Positions 37,505 through 46,744 are shown, counted from the first letter of the stretch. The stretch: 64,000 nt of DNA from Pseudomonas sp. MYb118 (GCF_040947875.1 NZ_JBFRXN010000001.1:806001-870000), one strand, 5' to 3'. The notes: generated by a model not told the origin, from the letters alone. Program-made: numbers and translations.

Positions 37505-38848
37505 ATGACTGTCTCCCGCCGACTGGCGCTCCTGATGACCACGGCTGCGCTGCTCGCCGCCTGTGGCGAATCGTCCAAACTGCCGCCCCAGGCCAGTGTC
37601 GGCCCGAGCCCGCAACTGCCCGAACCGACCACCTCGCTGATCCCCACGCTGAAGGTGTCCAAGGCGGTCGGCTGGTCGGACGGCGAGATGCCCAAGGCCC
37701 CGGCCGGGTTCAAGGTGACGGCGCTGGCCGAGCACCTGGATCACCCGCGCTGGGTGTACCTGCTGCCCAATGGCGACGTGCTGGTTGCCGAAAGCAATCA
37801 CCCGCCGATGCCTGAAGGCGCCACCGATGGCGGCAGCGGCCCGCTGGCCTGGGCGCGCCGCACGGCGATGGGGATCGTGATGGGACGGGTCGGTGCCGAT
37901 GCGCCCAGCGCCAACCGCATTACCCTGCTGCGCGACGCCGACGGTGATGGTCGCGCGGAACTGCGTACGGTATTCATGAGCGGGCTGACGTCGCCGTTCG
38001 GCATGGCGCTGGTGGGGGACGAACTGTTCATCGCCAACGCCGATGCGCTGGTCAAGGTGCCCTACCATGAAGGGCAAACCGAAATCAGCGCGACCCCGGT
38101 CAAGGTCACCGACCTGCCGGCAGGCATCAACCACCACTGGACCAAGAACGTGCTGGCCAACCCCGAGGGCACCAAGCTCTACGTCACGGTCGGCTCCAAC
38201 AGCAATGTTGGTGAAAACGGCCTGGAGGCCGAAGAGGGGCGGGCGGCGATCTGGGAAGTTGACGTCAGGAGCGCCGACAAGCGCCTGTTCGCCAGTGGCC
38301 TGCGCAACCCCAACGGCATGGCCTGGAAGCCCGGTTCCAAACAGTTGTGGACGGTGGTCAACGAGCGCGACGAAATCGGCAGCGACCTGGTGCCGGACTA
38401 CCTGACGTCGGTGCAGGATGGTGCGTTCTACGGCTGGCCGTGGAGCTATTACGGCAATCATGTCGACGTGCGCGTGCAACCGCCGCGGCCGGACAAGGTG
38501 GCCCAGGCCCTCGCCCCGGATTACGCACTGGGCACCCACGTGGCTCCGCTGGGCCTGGCGTTTTCCGATGCGCGCGGCATGCCGACGGCGTTTGCCAATG
38601 GCGCGTTCATCGGCGAACACGGCTCCTGGAACCGCAACCCGCAGGCCGGCTACAAGGTGGTGTTCGTGCCGTTCAGCGACGGCCAGCCTGCGGCGCTGCC
38701 GGTGGACTTCCTGACCGGTTTCCTCAATGCCGACGGCGAGGCCCAGGGCCGGCCGGTGGGGGTGATGCTCGATCGCAGCGGAGCATTGCTGGTGGCCGAT
38801 GACGTCGGCAACACGATCTGGCGCGTGGCGGCGACCTCGGCTCACTGA
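37505..38848 (+). CDS. Lipoprotein PQQ-dependent sugar (sorbosone-type) dehydrogenase
   Basis: 447 residues. Lipobox LLAAC at about residues 16-20 marks it as a lipoprotein. The mature region is a six-bladed beta propeller of the glucose/sorbosone dehydrogenase family (HLDHPRWVYLLPNGDVLVAE, INHHWTKNVLANPEG, GLRNPNGMAW, FIGEHGSWNR). Such periplasmic enzymes oxidise sugars or aldehydes using PQQ and pass electrons to the respiratory chain. GAGG precedes the ATG. Stands alone between the LysR and acdR genes. Confidence 0.88.
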   Translation: MTVSRRLALLMTTAALLAACGESSKLPPQASVGPSPQLPEPTTSLIPTLKVSKAVGWSDGEMPKAPAGFKVTALAEHLDHPRWVYLLPNGDVLVAESNHPPMPEGATDGGSGPLAWARRTAMGIVMGRVGADAPSANRITLLRDADGDGRAELRTVFMSGLTSPFGMALVGDELFIANADALVKVPYHEGQTEISATPVKVTDLPAGINHHWTKNVLANPEGTKLYVTVGSNSNVGENGLEAEEGRAAIWEVDVRSADKRLFASGLRNPNGMAWKPGSKQLWTVVNERDEIGSDLVPDYLTSVQDGAFYGWPWSYYGNHVDVRVQPPRPDKVAQALAPDYALGTHVAPLGLAFSDARGMPTAFANGAFIGEHGSWNRNPQAGYKVVFVPFSDGQPAALPVDFLTGFLNADGEAQGRPVGVMLDRSGALLVADDVGNTIWRVAATSAH

Positions 38849-38860
38849 TGGCGTGGCGGC

Positions 38861-39370
38861 TCAGAGCGGGATCTGGGTCGTCGACAGCACGTTACGCAGG
38901 CCCATGAACGAACGAATCTGCCGCACGCCGGGCAAGTACAGCAACTGCTCGGCGTGCAGCCGGTTGAAGCTGTTGCTGTCCTTGGTGCGCAGCAACATGA
39001 AGTAGTCGAACTCCCCCGTCACCACATGGCACTCCATGCAACCGGAGACCTTTTGCGCCGCTTCTTCGAAGGCGGCGAAGGATTCCGGGGTCGAGCGGTC
39101 CAGCACCACGCCGATCAGCACCACCATCCCCGCATCCAGCGCTTCGCTGTCGAGCAAGGCGACGATGCCCTTGATCAGCCCCGCCTGCTTGAGGCGTTCG
39201 ACTCGCCGCAGGCAGGCCGGCGCGCTGAGTTTGACCTTGTCCGCCAGGGCCACATTGGAGATCGAAGCGTCGCGTTGCAGCGTCTTGAGAATGGCGCGGT
39301 CGATGCGATCCAGCGCGAGCGGCTCCGGCGTTGGCGTGGCGGCTTTGTTGCGATGATTTATTGCGCTCAT
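38861..39370 (-). CDS. acdR: Lrp/AsnC-family regulator AcdR
   Basis: 169 residues: a longer than usual N-terminus of about 20 residues, the AsnC helix-turn-helix (LKTLQRDASISNVALADKVKLSAPACLRRVERL) and an RAM ligand domain ending in VSGCMECHVVTGEFDYFMLL. It is divergent from acdS, the known acdR-acdS layout in which AcdR activates ACC deaminase expression in response to ACC. An inverted repeat lies in the spacer. Confidence 0.9.
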   Translation of the reverse strand: MSAINHRNKAATPTPEPLALDRIDRAILKTLQRDASISNVALADKVKLSAPACLRRVERLKQAGLIKGIVALLDSEALDAGMVVLIGVVLDRSTPESFAAFEEAAQKVSGCMECHVVTGEFDYFMLLRTKDSNSFNRLHAEQLLYLPGVRQIRSFMGLRNVLSTTQIPL

Positions 39371-39411
39371 GGTGATTTCTACACAATAAAAAGAAGGTGG
39401 TTTTTTATATT

Positions 39412-39436
39412 GGCGATTTATGTTTCTTCAATCGCC
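39412..39436. promoter_or_regulatory. Inverted repeat in the acdR-acdS spacer (candidate AcdR site)
   Basis: GGCGATT (39412-39418) and AATCGCC (39430-39436) form a perfect 7-bp inverted repeat with an 11-base spacer, in the 197-base divergent region. Position and symmetry suit an Lrp-type site; not proven. Confidence 0.45.
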
Positions 39437-39567
39437 TGAAACTTGCAACACATAATTTTCGGTTTGTTCTTACCATGGAATTCATCGAAGCCGCCCTGAA
39501 ACGGCCTGCACATGCAGCCCTGTCTTCGGCCTGGCGCTTGGATATTCCATAACAAAGGAGCACACCC

Positions 39568-40584
39568 ATGAACCTGAATCAATTCAAGCGCTACCCGTTG
39601 ACCTTCGGTCCTTCGCCCATCACCCCCTTGAAACGTCTCAGCGAACACCTGGGTGGCAAGGTCGAGTTGTATGCCAAGCGCGAGGACTGCAACAGCGGCC
39701 TGGCCTTCGGCGGCAACAAGACCCGCAAGCTTGAATACCTGATCCCGGAGGCCATCGAGCAGGGCTGCGACACCCTGGTGTCGATCGGCGGCATCCAGTC
39801 GAACCAGACCCGTCAGGTGGCAGCCGTTGCCGCGCACCTGGGCATGAAATGCGTGCTGGTCCAGGAGAACTGGGTGAACTACTCCGACGCCGTGTACGAC
39901 CGCGTCGGCAATATCGAAATGTCGCGGATCATGGGCGCCGATGTGCGCCTGGACGCGGCCGGTTTCGACATCGGCATTCGCCCCAGCTGGGAGAAGGCCA
40001 TGAGCGACGTCAAGGAGCGCGGTGGCAAGCCGTTCCCGATTCCCGCCGGTTGTTCCGAACACCCTTACGGCGGCCTCGGCTTCGTCGGTTTCGCCGAGGA
40101 AGTGCGCCAGCAGGAGCAGGAGCTGGGCTTCAAGTTCGACTACATCGTGGTGTGCTCGGTGACCGGCAGTACCCAGGCGGGCATGGTGGTGGGGTTCGCC
40201 GCTGACGGTCGCTCGAAGAACGTCATCGGCATCGACGCTTCGGCCAAGCCGGCGCAGACCAAGGCGCAGATCCTGCGCATCGCCCGGCACACCGCCGAGC
40301 TGGTGGACCTGGGCCGGGAAATCACCGAGGAAGACGTGGTCCTCGACACCCGTTTCGCCCACCCCGAATACGGCCTGCCCAACGAAGGTACCCTGGAAGC
40401 GATCCGCCTGTGCGGCCGACTGGAAGGGGTGCTGACCGACCCGGTGTACGAAGGCAAATCCATGCACGGGATGATCGAGATGGTCCGCCGTGGCGAATTC
40501 CCCGAAGGCTCGAAAGTGCTGTACGCACATCTGGGCGGGGTGCCGGCGCTGAATGCCTACAGCTTCCTGTTCCGTAACGGCTGA
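39568..40584 (+). CDS. acdS: 1-aminocyclopropane-1-carboxylate (ACC) deaminase
   Basis: 338 residues, full length. PLP lysine K51 in GGNKTR, S78 in IQSNQTR, Y268 and Y294, and the diagnostic E295 and L322 that separate true ACC deaminase from D-cysteine desulfhydrase. Converts ACC, the plant ethylene precursor, to 2-oxobutanoate and ammonia, so the organism probably lives with plants and can lower host ethylene. AAAGGAGC precedes the start. Expression likely depends on the divergent AcdR. Confidence 0.97.
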   Translation: MNLNQFKRYPLTFGPSPITPLKRLSEHLGGKVELYAKREDCNSGLAFGGNKTRKLEYLIPEAIEQGCDTLVSIGGIQSNQTRQVAAVAAHLGMKCVLVQENWVNYSDAVYDRVGNIEMSRIMGADVRLDAAGFDIGIRPSWEKAMSDVKERGGKPFPIPAGCSEHPYGGLGFVGFAEEVRQQEQELGFKFDYIVVCSVTGSTQAGMVVGFAADGRSKNVIGIDASAKPAQTKAQILRIARHTAELVDLGREITEEDVVLDTRFAHPEYGLPNEGTLEAIRLCGRLEGVLTDPVYEGKSMHGMIEMVRRGEFPEGSKVLYAHLGGVPALNAYSFLFRNG

Positions 40585-40620
40585 CCGACGACAAACCTGC
40601 CGGGAACCCTGTGGGGATCT

Positions 40621-40722
40621 CTGTGGGAGCGAGCCTGCTCGCGATAAATCGTTAACGAAAACGCGCATCGTCTGAGGACCTGCGTTATCCAGACATTTAT
40701 CGCGAGCAGGCTCGCTCCCACA
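40621..40722. repeat. REP pair (REPIN), G subtype
   Basis: Arms TGTGGGAGCGAGCCTGCTCG and the inverted GAGCAGGCTCGCTCCCACA between acdS and the next gene on the same strand. Confidence 0.95.
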
Positions 40723-40772
40723 AAAGGCGGGTTAAGGCGCCAGCAGAACCTTCGAACCGCAGGAGCACTGTC

Positions 40773-41237
40773 ATGCAGGCGAGATCGCAATCCGCAATCT
40801 GGATCAAGGAGCCTTCGGCGGACGCCGGGGTGGTCATCGTCACCAGCGCCGCGTTGCCCAAGGCCATGATCGACCAGTTGCACATGGCCATTGATGACTG
40901 GGACCAGGTGGCTTACCTGGTCGTCACGCACTCACGGCAATTGATGCTCGACTGGCTGCGGGTGGGCTCCAGTCCCGAGCGCTCGGCGCTGACGCCGGAC
41001 AGTGATGCCTTTCAGCTGCTGCGCCACGTCGCCAGGGGCAGTTTTTTGCTGGACGTCGAGACCGGCGCCGAACCGGGCCTGACCTGGCTGGGGTCGGTGT
41101 GCGGCCATCCGTTGCGCGTGGTCGACCTGGGCACTGTTGCGCTGTCCGGTGAAGGAATGGATCGACAGATCGAAGACGTGCTGGCGGCAACCCGGCACCT
41201 GGCGAAAAGCCTGTTGCAGGAACGCTGCACCCTGTAG
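40773..41237 (+). CDS. Uncharacterised protein in the 2-oxoacid dehydrogenase operon (1)
   Basis: 154 residues, soluble, no signal peptide or membrane helix. Not recognised. It begins with a short polar segment, WIKEPSADAGVVIVTSAALP, then alternating strands and helices. The start SxxWIKEPS resembles the next protein's SKWMREPS, and both are followed by a hydrophobic strand, so they may be distant paralogues. Codon use is like that of its neighbours and CAGGAG lies about ten bases before the ATG, so it is a real gene. It lies 46 bases before the second small gene and upstream of E1/E2. No function is proposed. Confidence 0.7.
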   Translation: MQARSQSAIWIKEPSADAGVVIVTSAALPKAMIDQLHMAIDDWDQVAYLVVTHSRQLMLDWLRVGSSPERSALTPDSDAFQLLRHVARGSFLLDVETGAEPGLTWLGSVCGHPLRVVDLGTVALSGEGMDRQIEDVLAATRHLAKSLLQERCTL

Positions 41238-41282
41238 CCAACCCTGCGTCATCCAATTCGACTAATAAGAAAGGCACAGCCT

Positions 41283-41702
41283 ATGAGCCGAACGGCCGAC
41301 TATCGTCAACAAGGCAGCAAATGGATGCGCGAGCCGTCCAACGGCACGCGTCTGGTGGTGTTCGCGGCGGGACTGGATATCGAACACCTGGATTTGCTGC
41401 ACCACAGTTTCAGTTGCTTTGAAAACGTTGCGCTGATGCAGGTCGAGGCGGCGCCGCCGGACGCCGCGCTGTTCGATGCACGCCTGCCCACCTGCGATTA
41501 CTGCGTGGTGGTGGCCGGCGAGTTGGACAAGCGCTTCCTGCGCGATTTGCCCAAGCGCAAGATCAGCATTTACCCGATCGCCGAACAAGCCCCGCGCGAG
41601 CGCTCGGTGATTGAAGCGGTGGAACACGTCAAGAGCCTGGCCCGGGCCACGCCGGCGCCACGCCTGGAAACCGACACAGACCTGTGCAGGAGATGCCCAT
41701 GA
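41283..41702 (+). CDS. Uncharacterised protein in the 2-oxoacid dehydrogenase operon (2)
   Basis: 139 residues, soluble. Not recognised. Segments WMREPSNGTRLVVFAAGL, LPTCDYCVVVAGELDKRFL and a C-terminal region with CRRC. The CDYC and CRRC pairs could bind metal, which is speculation. Its stop codon overlaps the start of the E1 gene (ATGA), so it is translationally coupled to the dehydrogenase and probably functions with it. Confidence 0.7.
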   Translation: MSRTADYRQQGSKWMREPSNGTRLVVFAAGLDIEHLDLLHHSFSCFENVALMQVEAAPPDAALFDARLPTCDYCVVVAGELDKRFLRDLPKRKISIYPIAEQAPRERSVIEAVEHVKSLARATPAPRLETDTDLCRRCP

Positions 41703-44398
41703 ACCCGTCCGATCTGCAAGCCCTGTTCCCAGGGCAAACCCCGCAAGACGCCGAGGAACTCATGGAGTGGCGCGAGGCCTTGCAGTCGGTGATCGCCCAT
41801 GGCGGCGCCGGGCAGGCCAAACAGATCATGGACATGCTGGTGACGCTGGCCAGCACTGCCGAAATCGGCTGGCGGCCGCGCCATGGCACGCCCTACATCA
41901 ACACCATCAGCGTCGAGCAGCAGCCGGTGTTTCCCGGTGACCTGGCGATGGAAGAACGCCTGGCCTCGATCATGCGCTGGAACGCGCTGGTCATGGTTGC
42001 CCGGGCCAATCAGGCGTACGGCGAACTGGGTGGCCATATCGCCAGCTACGCCAGCGCCGCCGATCTGTTCGAGGTGGGCTTCAACCATTTCTTCAAGGCG
42101 CGCACCCCCGACAGTGGTGGCGACCTGGTGTTCTACCAGCCGCATTCGGCGCCCGGCGTCTATGCGCGGGCGTTCCTGGAAGGGCGCCTCGAAGAGCAGG
42201 ACCTGCAACACTACCGGCAGGAAATCGGCGCGCGTGCCCAGGGCGCCCGGGGCCTGTCGAGCTATCCGCACCCGTGGTTGATGCCAGACTTCTGGCAGTT
42301 CCCAACCGGTTCCATGGGCATCGGCCCGATCAGTTCGATCTACCAGGCGCGCTTCATGCGTTACCTGGACCATCGTGGCTTGCAGGACACTGCCGGGCGC
42401 ACCGTCTGGGGCGTGTTCGGCGATGGCGAGATGGATGAACCGGAAAGCATGTCGGCGCTGACCCTGGCGGCGCGTGAAGGCCTGGACAACCTGGTGTGGG
42501 TGGTCAACTGCAACCTGCAACGCCTGGACGGCCCGGTGCGCGGCAACGGCCGGATCATCGACGAGCTGGAAGCGCTGTTCGGCGGTGCGGGCTGGAACGT
42601 GATCAAGCTGGTGTGGGGTTCCGACTGGGACGGTCTGTTCGCCCGCGATCACGACGGTGCGCTGGTCAAGGCGCTGTCCGATACGGTCGACGGCCAGTTC
42701 CAGACCTTCGCCGCCAAGGACGGGCGCTTCAACCGCGATCACTTTTTTGGCCAGAACGAAGCCCTGGCGCACCTGGCCCAGGGCCTGACCGACGAGCAGA
42801 TCGACCGCCTCAAGCGCGGCGGCCATGACATGGTGAAGATCTTCAGCGCCTATCACAGCGCCGTGCGCGAAGGCAGCAAGCCCACGGTGATCCTGGCGCA
42901 GACCAAGAAGGGCTTCGGCATGGGCGATGCCGGGCAGGGCAAGATGACCGTGCACCAGCAGAAGAAACTCGACAAGGACGCGCTGATCGCCTTTCGCAAC
43001 CGCTTCAACCTGCCATTGAGCGACGAACAGGCCACCTCGCTGAGCTTCTTCAAGCCGGCGGCCGACAGCGCCGAGATGCGGTACCTGCACGAACGTCGCC
43101 AGGCCCTGGGCGGCTTCCTGCCGTCGCGGCCCACCACCGCGCCGTCCCTGACGGTGCCGGAGCTCGACAGCTATGCCGGGTTTGCCATCGCCGCCGATGG
43201 CAAGGAAATGTCCACCACCATGGCCTTCGTGCGCCTGCTCAGCGGGCTGCTGCGCGACAAGCAACTGGGGCCGCGCATCGTGCCGATCGTCGCCGACGAG
43301 GCGCGCACCTTCGGCATGGCCAGTCTGTTCAAGCAGATCGGCATCTACTCCAGCGTCGGCCAGCGTTATGAGCCGGAAGACATCGGCTCGATCCTGAGCT
43401 ACCGCGAAGCGCTGGACGGGCAGATTCTCGAGGAGGGCATCAGCGAGGCCGGGGCGATCAGCTCCTGGGTGGCCGCCGCGACCAGCTACTCGGTGCACGG
43501 CCTGCCGATGCTGCCGTTCTACATCTACTACTCGATGTTCGGCTTCCAGCGCATCGGCGACCTGATCTGGGCGGCGGCCGACCAGCGTGCCCGCGGTTTC
43601 CTGCTCGGCGCCACGGCGGGGCGCACCACCCTGGGGGGCGAAGGCTTGCAGCATCAGGACGGCAACAGTCACCTGATGGCGTCGATGGTGCCCAATTGCC
43701 GGGCGTACGATCCGGCGTTCGCCGGGGAGTTCGCGGTGATCCTCGATCACGGCATGCGCCAGATGCTCGAACGCCAGGTCGACGAGTTCTATTACGTCAC
43801 GCTGATGAACGAAAACTACCCGCAGGCGAGCCTGCCGGAAGGGGCCGAGGCGGCGATCATCAAGGGCATGTACCTGTACGCGAGGCAGGAAGTCGAGGAT
43901 GCCCGCGGCACCGTGCAATTGCTCGGCTCCGGGGCAATCCTGCTGGAGGTGATCGCCGCCTCCGAATTGCTGGCGAGCGACTGGAACATCGACAGCGAAG
44001 TGTGGAGCGTCACCAGCTTCACCGAGCTGGCCCGCGAGGCTCGCGAAGTCGAACGCTGGAACCGCCTGCATCCCACTGAACCGTCACGGCGCAGCCATGT
44101 CGAGGACTCGCTGACGGTCACGGCGCCGATCATCGCCTGCACCGACTACGTGCGTGCCTTGCCGCAACTGATCGCCAGCTACGTCAATGCGCCTTACAGC
44201 GTGCTGGGCACCGATGGTTTTGGCCGCAGCGATACCCGCAGTCAATTGCGCCGTTTCTTCGAGGTGGATCGCCACCAGATCGTGCTCAGCGCGCTGACCT
44301 CGCTGGTGCAGGACGGCAAGCTCGACGCCGCCGTGTGTAGCGAGGCGATTGCGCGCTACGCCATTGATGTCGATGCGCTGGCGCCCTGGGACGCTTGA
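41699..44398 (+). CDS. Homodimeric-type 2-oxoacid dehydrogenase E1 (AceE/MdeB-like), probable 2-oxobutanoate dehydrogenase E1
   Basis: 899 residues from the ATG at 41699, with AGGAG upstream. Homologous along its length to AceE: the thiamine diphosphate motif runs from GVFGDGEMDEPES (about residue 240) to VVNCNLQRLDG, followed by the transketolase-like middle domain and C-terminal domain. It decarboxylates a 2-oxoacid and passes the acyl group to lipoyl-E2. A housekeeping aceEF is expected elsewhere, so this is a paralogue. It resembles MdeB, the 2-oxobutanoate-using E1 of P. putida methionine catabolism. Its place downstream of acdS, which makes 2-oxobutanoate, supports the same substrate; pyruvate or a branched 2-oxoacid remain possible. 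Confidence 0.88.
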   Translation: MNPSDLQALFPGQTPQDAEELMEWREALQSVIAHGGAGQAKQIMDMLVTLASTAEIGWRPRHGTPYINTISVEQQPVFPGDLAMEERLASIMRWNALVMVARANQAYGELGGHIASYASAADLFEVGFNHFFKARTPDSGGDLVFYQPHSAPGVYARAFLEGRLEEQDLQHYRQEIGARAQGARGLSSYPHPWLMPDFWQFPTGSMGIGPISSIYQARFMRYLDHRGLQDTAGRTVWGVFGDGEMDEPESMSALTLAAREGLDNLVWVVNCNLQRLDGPVRGNGRIIDELEALFGGAGWNVIKLVWGSDWDGLFARDHDGALVKALSDTVDGQFQTFAAKDGRFNRDHFFGQNEALAHLAQGLTDEQIDRLKRGGHDMVKIFSAYHSAVREGSKPTVILAQTKKGFGMGDAGQGKMTVHQQKKLDKDALIAFRNRFNLPLSDEQATSLSFFKPAADSAEMRYLHERRQALGGFLPSRPTTAPSLTVPELDSYAGFAIAADGKEMSTTMAFVRLLSGLLRDKQLGPRIVPIVADEARTFGMASLFKQIGIYSSVGQRYEPEDIGSILSYREALDGQILEEGISEAGAISSWVAAATSYSVHGLPMLPFYIYYSMFGFQRIGDLIWAAADQRARGFLLGATAGRTTLGGEGLQHQDGNSHLMASMVPNCRAYDPAFAGEFAVILDHGMRQMLERQVDEFYYVTLMNENYPQASLPEGAEAAIIKGMYLYARQEVEDARGTVQLLGSGAILLEVIAASELLASDWNIDSEVWSVTSFTELAREAREVERWNRLHPTEPSRRSHVEDSLTVTAPIIACTDYVRALPQLIASYVNAPYSVLGTDGFGRSDTRSQLRRFFEVDRHQIVLSALTSLVQDGKLDAAVCSEAIARYAIDVDALAPWDA

Positions 44399-44432
44399 GC
44401 CCGGGCTTGAATCGAATTTTCAGGAAGCAGTC

Positions 44433-45686
44433 ATGAACAACGTGCATGAAGTACGAGTGCCCGACATTGGCGATGCCAGGGATGTCGGGGTCATTGAAAT
44501 CCTGGTCAAGGCCGGCGATGCGGTGCTCGAAGGCCAGGCGCTGATCATTGTCGAGACGGACAAGGCGTCCATGGAGATTCCCTCGCCGCAGGGCGGGGTG
44601 CTGCATTCGCTGACGGTCAGTCTGGATGACAAGGTCAGCCAGGGTTCGCCCATTGCCCTGATCGAATGCAGCGCGGCGTCGCAGGTTGCGGCGCCGGAGC
44701 CTTCGGCCGCCGTGGCGCCGGTGGTGCAACCGGCACCCGCTGAGCCGTCAGCGCCGCTCATCGAGGTGAAGGCAGCGCCCACGGACTTGCCGCTGGCCTC
44801 GCCTTCGGTGCGCAAGTTCGCCCGCGAGCTGGGGGTGTCGCTCAAGGGCATCGAGGGCTCCGGGTTGCGCCGGCGCATCACCCGCCAGGATGTGCTGGCA
44901 CATGTCAAAGGCAGCCTGAACACCCAGGTGTCTGAAACCCGCGCCCAGCCGCTGGGCGGCCTGCTGCCCTGGCCGCTGGTGGACTTCGCCCAGTACGGCC
45001 CGGTGCAGACCCAGCCGCTGTCGCGAATCAGGAAACTCAGCGGCGCCAACCTGCATCGCAACTGGGTGATGATTCCCCACGTGACCAATCATGACGATGC
45101 CGATATCACCCTACTGGAGCAGTTTCGCCAGCAGGTCAACCAGGAACAGGCCGGCCAAGGGGTCAAGCTGACCCTGCTGGCGCTGTTGATGAAGGCCTGC
45201 GCGGCGGCCTTGAAGGCATTCCCGGAGTTCAATGCCAGCCTGGTGGGCGAAGAACTGGTGTTGAAGGGCTACTGCCACATCGGTTTTGCCGCCGATACGC
45301 CCCAGGGGCTGGTGGTGCCGGTGATCCGCGATGTCGACCGCAAGGGCGTGCTGGCGATTGCCGGGGAGATGGCGGTGCTGGCGCAAAAGGCCCGTGCGGG
45401 CAAGTTGAGTGCCGCCGATATGAGCGGCGGCTGCTTTTCCATTTCGTCCCTGGGCGGCATCGGCGGGACGTATTTCACGCCGATCATCAACGCCCCCGAA
45501 GTGGCCATCCTCGGCGTCGGCAAGAGCCGCGAACGGCTGGCGCTGGAGGACGGGCAGGTGGTCACGCGCCACCTGCTGCCGCTGAGCCTGAGCTGGGACC
45601 ATCGGGTCATCGACGGTGCCGCAGCCGGGCGCTTCAACGCCTTTCTGGGCAGTGCGCTGGCTGATTACCGGCGCCTGCTGCTGTGA
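44433..45686 (+). CDS. Dihydrolipoamide acyltransferase E2 of the 2-oxoacid dehydrogenase complex
   Basis: 417 residues from the ATG at 44433 (CAGGAAGCAG upstream). One lipoyl domain with lipoylated K44 in ETDKASME, an Ala/Pro-rich linker, an E1/E3-binding domain (SPSVRKFARELGVSLKGIEG) and the catalytic domain ending in SWDHRVIDGA. Transfers the acyl group to CoA, giving propionyl-CoA if the substrate is 2-oxobutanoate. No E3 gene is nearby, so a shared lipoamide dehydrogenase must be used. Its last 53 bases overlap the convergent DMT transporter gene. Confidence 0.93.
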   Translation: MNNVHEVRVPDIGDARDVGVIEILVKAGDAVLEGQALIIVETDKASMEIPSPQGGVLHSLTVSLDDKVSQGSPIALIECSAASQVAAPEPSAAVAPVVQPAPAEPSAPLIEVKAAPTDLPLASPSVRKFARELGVSLKGIEGSGLRRRITRQDVLAHVKGSLNTQVSETRAQPLGGLLPWPLVDFAQYGPVQTQPLSRIRKLSGANLHRNWVMIPHVTNHDDADITLLEQFRQQVNQEQAGQGVKLTLLALLMKACAAALKAFPEFNASLVGEELVLKGYCHIGFAADTPQGLVVPVIRDVDRKGVLAIAGEMAVLAQKARAGKLSAADMSGGCFSISSLGGIGGTYFTPIINAPEVAILGVGKSRERLALEDGQVVTRHLLPLSLSWDHRVIDGAAAGRFNAFLGSALADYRRLLL

Positions 45687-46620
45687 CGGCGGCGGACGCG
45701 GGATTGGCCTTGCGCCAGGTCAGCAGGACGATGCCGGTGACGACGATGGCGCCGCCGATCACCTGGCCGGCGCTGAGCATCTGATCCAGCACCACCCAGC
45801 CCATCAGCAGGGTGGCCAGCGGTTCGATGTTCATCACCGGGGCGTTGCGCGGCATGTCCAGGCGCGGCACGCACATGAACAGGCCGATGAAGCCGGTGCC
45901 GTAAAGCACCACCAGCGTGGCCAGCGCCCACCAGCCCGTGGCGCTGGCCGGCAGGTTCAGGCCGCCGGGGAGGGCGCCGGTGACGCCGGCGAGGTTAACG
46001 CTGCTGAACACGATGAAAATGGTCAGCAGGCTGCGCACCGAACCGCGCACCGACGACAGCTTGTGGTCGGTGATCCACAACGCACAGGCGAACACGCTGG
46101 CGGCACAGAAGGCCAGGGCGATGCCGAGCAACCATTCGGGGCCGACCTCGCTGTTGGCGGCCAGGCGCCCGGGCACGTCCAGCACGAACACCAGGCCAAG
46201 CAGGATCAGGCCCATCAGCATGGCGGTGCGTGCGGTCGGGCGCGGGCCACCCAGGGCCCAGGTGAGCAGGGCCAGCAGGATCGGGAACACGTTGCCCACC
46301 AGCAACGCCAGGGCCACCGGCACCCGGGCGACGGCGGAGTACAGGCACAGGCTCTGGGTGGCGATCAGCAGGCCCAGCAGCACTTGCCAGCGCCAGGCAC
46401 CCGCCGGCAGACGCAGGCTCTGGCGTTGCCACAGCACCAGCGTCGCCAGCACCAGCAACGTCCCGCCCGAGCGCATCAGGATCGCCAGCAACACCCCGGC
46501 GCCGTCATCGAAGGCGACGCGGGCGGCGACATGGTTGCCGGCAAACGCACAGCCCATGCACAAAAGGATCAACACGGCGAGGTGGCGGGGGAAGGGGGAC
46601 GGAGTGCTCTGGAGGGTCAT
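45634..46620 (-). CDS. DMT-superfamily (EamA) transporter
   Basis: 328 residues with about ten membrane helices in two EamA repeats (PRHLAVLILLCMGCAFAGNH at the start; PVMNIEPLATLLMGWVVLDQ in the second repeat). Probably exports or imports a metabolite. The tail of about 20 polar residues is read antisense to the end of the E2 gene, so the real transporter end may have drifted. Two TCGTACGA-type palindromes precede it. Confidence 0.88.
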   Translation of the reverse strand: MTLQSTPSPFPRHLAVLILLCMGCAFAGNHVAARVAFDDGAGVLLAILMRSGGTLLVLATLVLWQRQSLRLPAGAWRWQVLLGLLIATQSLCLYSAVARVPVALALLVGNVFPILLALLTWALGGPRPTARTAMLMGLILLGLVFVLDVPGRLAANSEVGPEWLLGIALAFCAASVFACALWITDHKLSSVRGSVRSLLTIFIVFSSVNLAGVTGALPGGLNLPASATGWWALATLVVLYGTGFIGLFMCVPRLDMPRNAPVMNIEPLATLLMGWVVLDQMLSAGQVIGGAIVVTGIVLLTWRKANPASAAVTAAGAGNQPAHCPERR

Positions 46621-46655
46621 GGCAGGGTCTCTGGCGACGGCAGATTATTATTATG

Positions 46656-46744
46656 TTGTCGTACGACTTACGGGTTTTTACCGCATATGCTGCGACGGGA
46701 CAAGGCTTCAAGTGCGATAGAGATCGTACGACTTTGCGCGCCGA
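46656..46744. promoter_or_regulatory. Two TCGTACGACTT palindromic sites upstream of the DMT transporter
   Basis: TTGTCGTACGACTT (46656-46669) contains a 10-bp perfect palindrome GTCGTACGAC and fits the TNGTNNNACNA consensus of FadR-type GntR proteins. ATCGTACGACTT (46733-46744) repeats it 76 bases away. No GntR gene is adjacent. Confidence 0.45.

Noticed and set aside
41570..44071. Minus-strand frame of 833 codons opposite the E1 gene
   Set aside because: Antisense shadow of an AceE-like protein with intact motifs.
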